A stretch of 64,000 nt of DNA from Jatrophihabitans_A lederbergiae (lineage in GTDB: Bacteria > Actinomycetota > Actinomycetes > Mycobacteriales > Jatrophihabitantaceae): contig NZ_JAVREH010000015.1 of the NCBI RefSeq assembly GCF_031845305.1, positions 26,352-90,351 of the forward strand, read 5' to 3'. The notes beneath the pieces were generated by a model. The model had not been told where the DNA came from. It saw only the letters and a program-made list of their open reading frames with translations, and searched no databases. Within the stretch, counting starts at the first letter, position 1, and every line of letters begins with the position of its first letter. Positions 59,185 through 64,000 of this stretch are shown piece after piece. Made by a program: the position numbers and the translations under genes.

Positions 59185-59700
59185 CGCGTGTCAGATGACG
59201 GGTAGACCACCCAAGGCGAGCTGTCCGGAATCCGGTTCACGGTAGGTAGCACCGCGGGTGTGGAGTCGCCAAACCTGTGGATATGTGCTATCACGTCATG
59301 CGCGGAGCGTAACGGCCTAAGCACTAATCCGGCTGTACGTCAAACGCAAGCCTCACGTGGTCGGTGATCTCCGGGATTGGGGAAATACTTTTCGTGCACA
59401 GGCTTTGCGTCCTGCAAGGCCCGTATTTACTGGCGTCCGAGTAGATACGACTTACTTATTCACAGGGTCGTCCCCAGGTCATGAACATGGTTACGCGGCG
59501 TTGCCCACAGGGCAGTCCACAGGTGTGTGCACAGGTCGAATTGCTCTCCGCGCTGTCGTGGTCCTAACGTCAGCGCGGGCTCGTCGCTGCACTCGAACGG
59601 CGCATCGAAGCGCCTCGGACAGAAATGTCAGAGCCGCGGGGTAGTAAGAGCGCATGGCGAGCGGGCAAGGCGTGAGAGGCGGGAAACCAGTGGTGGTGGC
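59185..59700. promoter_or_regulatory. dnaB upstream region with DnaA-box-like motifs
   Basis: 516 bp without a supported gene. It holds the dnaB promoter and several DnaA-box-like nonamers: TGTGGATAT (59276-59284), TTATTCACA (59456-59464), TTGCCCACA (59501-59509) and CAGTCCACA (59513-59521). The first three differ from the nearest consensus, TTATCCACA or TTGTCCACA, at one base; the last differs at two. The frame upstream of 59701 is open but unconserved. Confidence 0.5.
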
Positions 59701-61092
59701 GTGACGTCAGGTCCAGGTCTACGAGCGGTTGCCGGTGAGACCGATGGCTCCGGACCCAGGTTCGACCGCACCCCGCCGCAGGACATCGAGGCTGAGCAGT
59801 CCGTACTGGGCGGCATGCTGCTGTCGAAGGACGCCATCGCCGACGTCATCGAGGTGCTGCGTGGCGGCGACTTCTACCGCCCGGCCCACCAGCTGATCTA
59901 CGACGCCGTCCTCGACCTGTACGGCCGGGGCGAGCCGGCTGACGCGGTGACCGTCGCGGCCGAGCTGTCGCGGGCAGGCACCATCGCGCGGGTCGGTGGC
60001 CACCCGTACCTGCACACCCTCATCTCCGGGGTCCCGACCGCGGCGAACGCCGGGTACTACGCCGAGATCGTGGCCGAGCGGTCGATCCTGCGCCGGCTGG
60101 TCGAGGCCGGCACGCGGATCGTGCAGATGGGCTACGGCGCGGCCGGCGGCGAGGGCATGGCCGGCACCGTCGACGACGTGGTCGATCGCGCCCAGGCCGA
60201 GATCTACGAGGTCACCGAGCGGCGCACCAGCGAGGACTACGTCCGCATCGAGGATCTGCTCGAGGGCACCCTGGACGAGATGGACAAGATGACCTCCAAC
60301 GGCGGCGTCGGGGCCGGCATCCGCACCGGGTTCGAGCACTTGGACGAGATCACCCACGGCCTGCACCCGGGACAGATGATCGTGGTGGCGGGCCGTCCAG
60401 GGTCGGGCAAGTCGACGTTGGCGATGGACTTCGCCCGGTCGGCGGCGATCAAGCAGCACGCCTCCACGGTGATCTTCTCGCTCGAGATGTCGAAGCAGGA
60501 CATCATGATGCGGCTGTTCTCGGCGGAGGCCCGGGTGAAGCTCAACGACATCCGATCCGGCCGGATGACCGACGACGACTGGCGCAAGATCGCGCTGCGT
60601 TCCTCTGAGCTGGCCGAGGCGCCGCTGTTCATCGATGATTCGCCCAACCTCACCATGATGGAGATCCGCGCGAAGTCACGCCGGCTCAAGCAGCGCCACG
60701 ACCTGAAGCTGATCGTCATCGACTACATGCAGCTGATGACGTCCGGCAAGCGGGTGGAGTCCCGGCAGCAAGAGGTGTCCGAGTTCTCCCGGGCGATGAA
60801 GCTGATCGCCAAGGAGCTCGAAGTTCCCGTGGTGGCGCTTTCTCAGCTGAACCGTGGACCCGAGCAGCGGACGGACAAGAAGCCGATGCTGTCCGACCTT
60901 CGCGAGTCCGGCTCCATCGAGCAGGACGCCGACGTGGTGCTGCTCGTGCACCGTGAGGACATGTACGAGCGCGAGTCACCCAGGGCCGGTGAGGCGGACA
61001 TCATCATCGCCAAGCACCGCAACGGGCCTACCGGCCAGGCGACGGTTGCCTTCCAGGGTCACCTGTCGCGGTTCGTCGACATGCCTTCGTAG
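59701..61092 (+). CDS. dnaB: Replicative DNA helicase DnaB
   Basis: About 463 aa from GTG 59701, chosen because the family homology begins near FDRTPPQDIEAEQSVLGGML. An N-terminal primase-interacting domain precedes the RecA-like motor: Walker A GRPGSGKSTLAMDFA, Walker B LIVIDYMQLM, then SQLNRGPEQR and LRESGSIEQDADVVL. Many actinobacterial DnaBs contain inteins; here both the P-loop and IDYMQLM regions are uninterrupted. It unwinds DNA at the fork and is probably loaded with DciA. Confidence 0.96.
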   Translation: MTSGPGLRAVAGETDGSGPRFDRTPPQDIEAEQSVLGGMLLSKDAIADVIEVLRGGDFYRPAHQLIYDAVLDLYGRGEPADAVTVAAELSRAGTIARVGGHPYLHTLISGVPTAANAGYYAEIVAERSILRRLVEAGTRIVQMGYGAAGGEGMAGTVDDVVDRAQAEIYEVTERRTSEDYVRIEDLLEGTLDEMDKMTSNGGVGAGIRTGFEHLDEITHGLHPGQMIVVAGRPGSGKSTLAMDFARSAAIKQHASTVIFSLEMSKQDIMMRLFSAEARVKLNDIRSGRMTDDDWRKIALRSSELAEAPLFIDDSPNLTMMEIRAKSRRLKQRHDLKLIVIDYMQLMTSGKRVESRQQEVSEFSRAMKLIAKELEVPVVALSQLNRGPEQRTDKKPMLSDLRESGSIEQDADVVLLVHREDMYERESPRAGEADIIIAKHRNGPTGQATVAFQGHLSRFVDMPS

Positions 61093-61281
61093 GGTTCCCG
61101 ATGACACCGGACTTTTTCCTTGACGTCGATTCGTGATCCTAGGAAGCGCCAATGGAGTCGATGCGACCCCGCAGTCCCAAGCGAAGACATGCTGTAAGTC
61201 AGCCTCGGAATGAAATAAAGACCGCGTAACGGCCAGGGCAACCGAATACTGCGTCGATCGCGACACTGCCGGCGATGAGCG

Positions 61282-62445
61282 TCATCTGGCGCTGCCCGAG
61301 TGCGCAACCTGGTCGACCGCGAGGCGAACTGTGACGATCGTTCGGTCACCGATACCGACTGAAGTCGTCTCGCCGCTGCCCGGGTGTACGAGCGTGGCAC
61401 TGGGGAGGCGAAGGCGTTCGCAGTAGGTGACCATCTGATAGATGTCGTCCGCCGACGGGGTAGCTGACGCGGCTTTGTACTTGGCGTCGAACAGGACAGA
61501 CGGCTGCTCGTCGCTGTCCAACACCACCACGTCCGCCGCGGCCGCCGGCGTGCTTCGACCGTTCAGCAGCGGAAACGAATATTGCGGTTTCACGACCGCA
61601 CCTGGATAGCTCTGCCGAACCCAGGCCAGCACGAAGTCCTGCCAGACATCGGTCATCGCGAAGAGCACCGACGCGCCCGATAGCGTTGCACCGGCTGGCG
61701 AAAGCGTGTTTCCGCGGAGAACAAGTGCACACAAGCGAAGTGCGGCGTCGTATCGGGCTTGGCGATGCTCACCGATCATGCGGTCGATCGCGCTCGGACT
61801 CATGGGGGGTGTCGAGACGGTGGACAACGCTGCCGCGACGCGGCGCAAACGGACGCGTGCCGCCGGTTGCAGCGGTAGCCGAAGCAGCAGCGAGGTCGCA
61901 GCAGCAATAGCTTGGTTCCGCGGGATATCGACGGTCAGCCTATGGGCGACGGTGACGAGCTTGTCGGGCCGAGCGCCGTGCCGGCTCAGGTGGTCGCGGA
62001 CATCGATCGAACCGGGCAACGGCGGAGATCGGAACCGTCGCTGCTCATACGCCTTTGCCAAACCGCGTGCGATGATGCCCTCCGCCTCGGTTGCGAGGGC
62101 GAAGGCGAGGACATCGACGATGCCCCAACCCTCTTGTGACGGCGTCGAAGCATCGTCGAGTCGGGCCGGTAGATGACCCGCGACTCGCAGGACATGCAGA
62201 AGGTCATCGGATGGCACGATCAGTCCACTACCGATGTCGAGGACTCGGCCAGATTGGAGCGCGAATCGTCCCACGTACGCTCCGGGCACCACGTCATACG
62301 TGGCGTTCTCGTCGGTCGGGAGCAGCGCCTCGATCACCTTGGCGTTGCCGTCCTTATAGCCGCGCTTGACCAAGCCGAGCAACTCACGGCGCTCGCCGGA
62401 CGTGAGGGTCAGCCGGTGCGACGTCCACCCGATCATCCGCTCCAT
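61282..62445 (-). CDS. mcrC: McrC-like restriction endonuclease subunit
   Basis: 387 aa from the ATG at 62445, four bases after the mcrB stop. It has the McrC layout: an N-terminal region with YVGRFALQSGRVLDIGSGLI, a helical middle, and a C-terminal PD-(D/E)xK nuclease motif ADVVVLDSDEQPSVLFDAKYK-type core (Asp320, Lys322). McrBC enzymes cut DNA carrying modified cytosines; the exact modification recognised here is unknown. It is convergent with dnaB. Confidence 0.88.
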   Translation of the reverse strand: MERMIGWTSHRLTLTSGERRELLGLVKRGYKDGNAKVIEALLPTDENATYDVVPGAYVGRFALQSGRVLDIGSGLIVPSDDLLHVLRVAGHLPARLDDASTPSQEGWGIVDVLAFALATEAEGIIARGLAKAYEQRRFRSPPLPGSIDVRDHLSRHGARPDKLVTVAHRLTVDIPRNQAIAAATSLLLRLPLQPAARVRLRRVAAALSTVSTPPMSPSAIDRMIGEHRQARYDAALRLCALVLRGNTLSPAGATLSGASVLFAMTDVWQDFVLAWVRQSYPGAVVKPQYSFPLLNGRSTPAAAADVVVLDSDEQPSVLFDAKYKAASATPSADDIYQMVTYCERLRLPSATLVHPGSGETTSVGIGDRTIVTVRLAVDQVAHSGSAR

Positions 62446-62449
62446 TGGG

Positions 62450-63955
62450 CTATGCCTGTTCGACGATGAGTTGCTCGATCTCGATACCGAGTTGGCTAAC
62501 GCGCTCTGGATTCTCGAACCAAAACTCCTCCAGGTAGGGCCGAATCTCGTACTTCCAGACCCGGCCGAGTTCCTGAGCGCTCGGATCCTCGACCATCCAA
62601 TAGGAGTGTCCCGGCGCGAAGGCAGACCCGACACCGACTGCTTCCTGGACGTGGTCGAAGAAGCTCAACGCAGGGCCGGCGGCCTCGGCTCCGAATCTTG
62701 CAGTGAGATGTAGCTGCAAAACGACGCGGTTGGGTCGCAGCTCGATGGCGTGGAACCGGCGGCGCATCGCGAAGTCCACCAGCGCCAGGCTTCGGTCGGC
62801 AGTGTTCATCGTGGCGAGCACGATCAGGTTTTCCGGAATGCTGAATCTGTCCTGGCTGTAGGGCAACTCGACACTTACCTTCTCCCGGTACTCCAACAAC
62901 AGCATCAGCTCGCCCAGGACCGAGCCCAGGTCCGCGCGATTCAGTTCATCGATGACCAGGACGTATGTGTGATCACGGTCGGCCCAAGCCGCCCTACACA
63001 GCTCCCGGAACAGGCCCGGTCGCACCACATAGGAGAGCTGAGCGCCACTCTCCTTCCCCAACTCCGGGCGCAGACCCTCAACAAAGTCCTCGTAGGAGTA
63101 AGACGGATGAAATTGCACCGTTCGGACCCGCTCCGCGCTGCCAGCCAGGTGATCGGCGAGGAGGCCCGCGACATGGGTCTTTCCGGTGCCGGGCGGTCCG
63201 TAGAAGACTGCCTGCCGCTTTGGTCCGCGTAGCAGGCTCACCCACTCCTCGACCTCCTCGACCGGCAGCGAGCAGGCGGCAGCCAGAGCCTCGACGGATA
63301 CATCCGCCACGACGGCTGTCTCAGCAGGGGGCCGTGGTGACGACGGCGGCGGTAGTGGAGGACGCGCGAGGATCGCGTCGACCTCCTGTGGGGCAAGCCC
63401 GTACTTCTCACGGAAGCGCCGGACCTGTTCGCAGAACTGCAGATACGATTCCTGGCCGCCACTCTTTGACGGACTGATGTCACCAGTCAACTGCCGCAAG
63501 CCGTTGATCGTGGCCGTGATCCACACGGCGTAGCGATCCGGGTCACGCAGATACATGAGCACCGACGGCAGCGAGGAGCCTGCGCCAGGAAACAACGTCC
63601 TGTTGCGCAGCGTCTCGTCGAGCGCCCGGAGTGCGGCCTCATCATCGCCAGTCCAGAGCAACTCGACCCGCTGGTTGAACGTCTCCAAGTCTTCGGTGAC
63701 TTTCGCAAGAGAGGCACCCACAAATGCCGGCGCGAAGCGGTCGTGCCGGACCACGGTTGCCTTCTTGTGCTCATTCAGCAACTCACCAAACCGGATAGCC
63801 TGCTCGCGCGACATCCGCCCCGCTGCCTCATTCAAAAGTGCACGGGCCTCTGCTTCGGGTGCGATCCGCCCGGGGGACTGTGCAGTAAACGGTGTTTCTG
63901 GCCCGACGCGCCGGTTGTGATGCCGGCGGGAGAGGTGCCGTGATGACGGCGACAC
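62450..63955 (-). CDS. mcrB: McrB-like AAA+ GTPase/ATPase subunit, 5' end probably truncated by an IS
   Basis: The open frame is 501 aa. The AAA+ module has Walker A GPPGTGKT (253-260), Walker B VLVIDELNRADL (332-343) and the McrB-type MNTADRS (383-389). Residues 50-200 are a specificity or N-terminal domain I do not recognise. The first about 27 codons lie in the terminal region of a mobile element (63872 onward) and do not look native. The true start may be the ATG at 63814, or the native 5' end may be lost. It forms a unit with mcrC. Confidence 0.85.
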   Translation of the reverse strand: MSPSSRHLSRRHHNRRVGPETPFTAQSPGRIAPEAEARALLNEAAGRMSREQAIRFGELLNEHKKATVVRHDRFAPAFVGASLAKVTEDLETFNQRVELLWTGDDEAALRALDETLRNRTLFPGAGSSLPSVLMYLRDPDRYAVWITATINGLRQLTGDISPSKSGGQESYLQFCEQVRRFREKYGLAPQEVDAILARPPLPPPSSPRPPAETAVVADVSVEALAAACSLPVEEVEEWVSLLRGPKRQAVFYGPPGTGKTHVAGLLADHLAGSAERVRTVQFHPSYSYEDFVEGLRPELGKESGAQLSYVVRPGLFRELCRAAWADRDHTYVLVIDELNRADLGSVLGELMLLLEYREKVSVELPYSQDRFSIPENLIVLATMNTADRSLALVDFAMRRRFHAIELRPNRVVLQLHLTARFGAEAAGPALSFFDHVQEAVGVGSAFAPGHSYWMVEDPSAQELGRVWKYEIRPYLEEFWFENPERVSQLGIEIEQLIVEQA

Positions 63956-64000
63956 TGGATGATGTGGCGAAGAAGAAGGCAGCGGAGCAGTCGGCTGAGC
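63872..64000 (+). mobile_element. Left end of an insertion sequence, possibly IS256 family (runs off window)
   Basis: From about 63872 the sequence changes to GGGGACTGTGCAGTAAACGG, which looks like a transposon terminus, and a transposase-like gene starts 70 bp later. The terminus lies over the 5' end of the mcrB frame. The other end and any target duplication are outside the window, so the boundaries are approximate. Confidence 0.5.
63943..64000 (+). CDS. Transposase N-terminus, possibly IS256 family (partial)
   Basis: ATG at 63943 with GGGAGAGG upstream opens MTATLDDVAKKKAAEQSAE before the window ends. IS256-family (mutator-type) transposases of actinobacteria often begin with this Lys/Ala-rich start before a GPDGLLKQLTK-type motif. 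Only 19 codons are visible, so family assignment rests on resemblance and context. A GTG at 63940 is an alternative start. Confidence 0.5.
   Translation, partial: MTATLDDVAKKKAAEQSAE

Noticed and set aside
59701..61092. Possible intein in DnaB, common in actinobacteria
   Set aside because: The P-loop (GRPGSGKSTLAMDFA) and IDYMQLM regions are continuous with normal spacing, and the protein has the ordinary intein-free length.

Overview
The window is a high-GC actinobacterial (Actinomycetota) chromosome segment centred on the replication origin. The evidence is the block gyrA-gyrB-dciA-recF-gnd-dnaN-[oriC]-dnaA-rpmH-rnpA-yidD-yidC-jag-rsmG-parA-parB, together with actinobacterial markers: CrgA, a class E sortase, DUF881, DUF3566, a DLW-39-type small protein, MurT/GatD, MurJ next to a DUF6049 protein, PadR-ino1 and rpsF-ssb-rpsR-rplI-dnaB. 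I cannot name genus or species from sequence alone. A Frankiales/Jatrophihabitantales-like or Mycobacteriales-like lineage is possible.

Left arm (1-24.8 kb, mostly minus strand, pointing away from oriC). At the edge are the start of a quinone-oxidoreductase-like gene, hutH and pabA/trpG. A cell-surface group follows: a small membrane protein, srtE, DUF881 and crgA. Next are a rhomboid protease, a cyclophilin, a DUF2020 lipoprotein and the lipid II amidation pair gatD/murT. A small TetR-Rieske oxygenase-thioesterase operon and a second thioesterase precede a degraded kinase fragment beside tRNA-Ala. tRNA-Ile, DUF3566, gyrA (interrupted in frame by a 182-residue mini-intein directly after the catalytic Tyr), gyrB, dciA, recF, gnd, dnaN, oriC and dnaA complete the arm.

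Right arm (24.8-64 kb). rpmH to parB form the classical ribosome / RNase P / membrane insertase / segregation run, with a parS site inside parA. A nitroreductase, an aminotransferase, a GNAT protein, a TetR regulator with a palindromic operator and a heterodimeric ABC exporter follow. The minus-strand genes trxA, trxB, murJ, DUF6049 and NUDIX come next, then cca, an MFS transporter, yqgE and a UspA-like protein. PadR-ino1 lies beside a bifunctional penicillin-binding protein and a GT87-like membrane glycosyltransferase. proS, an AP endonuclease, rpsF-ssb-rpsR-rplI and dnaB follow. The right edge is accessory: a McrBC-type restriction pair, whose mcrB 5' end seems to be cut by an IS256-family-like element running off the window.

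Functionally, most of the window serves replication initiation (DnaA, DnaN, DciA, DnaB, SSB, gyrase, RecF), segregation (ParABS), membrane and envelope biogenesis (YidCD, MurJ, MurT/GatD, PBP, CrgA, SrtE) and translation. The departures from the usual plan are the GyrA intein, an S18 without zinc ligands, DnaA-box-like groups outside oriC, no sigM or cwlM near trxAB, hutH where pknB-type genes usually flank trpG, and the McrBC/IS junction.
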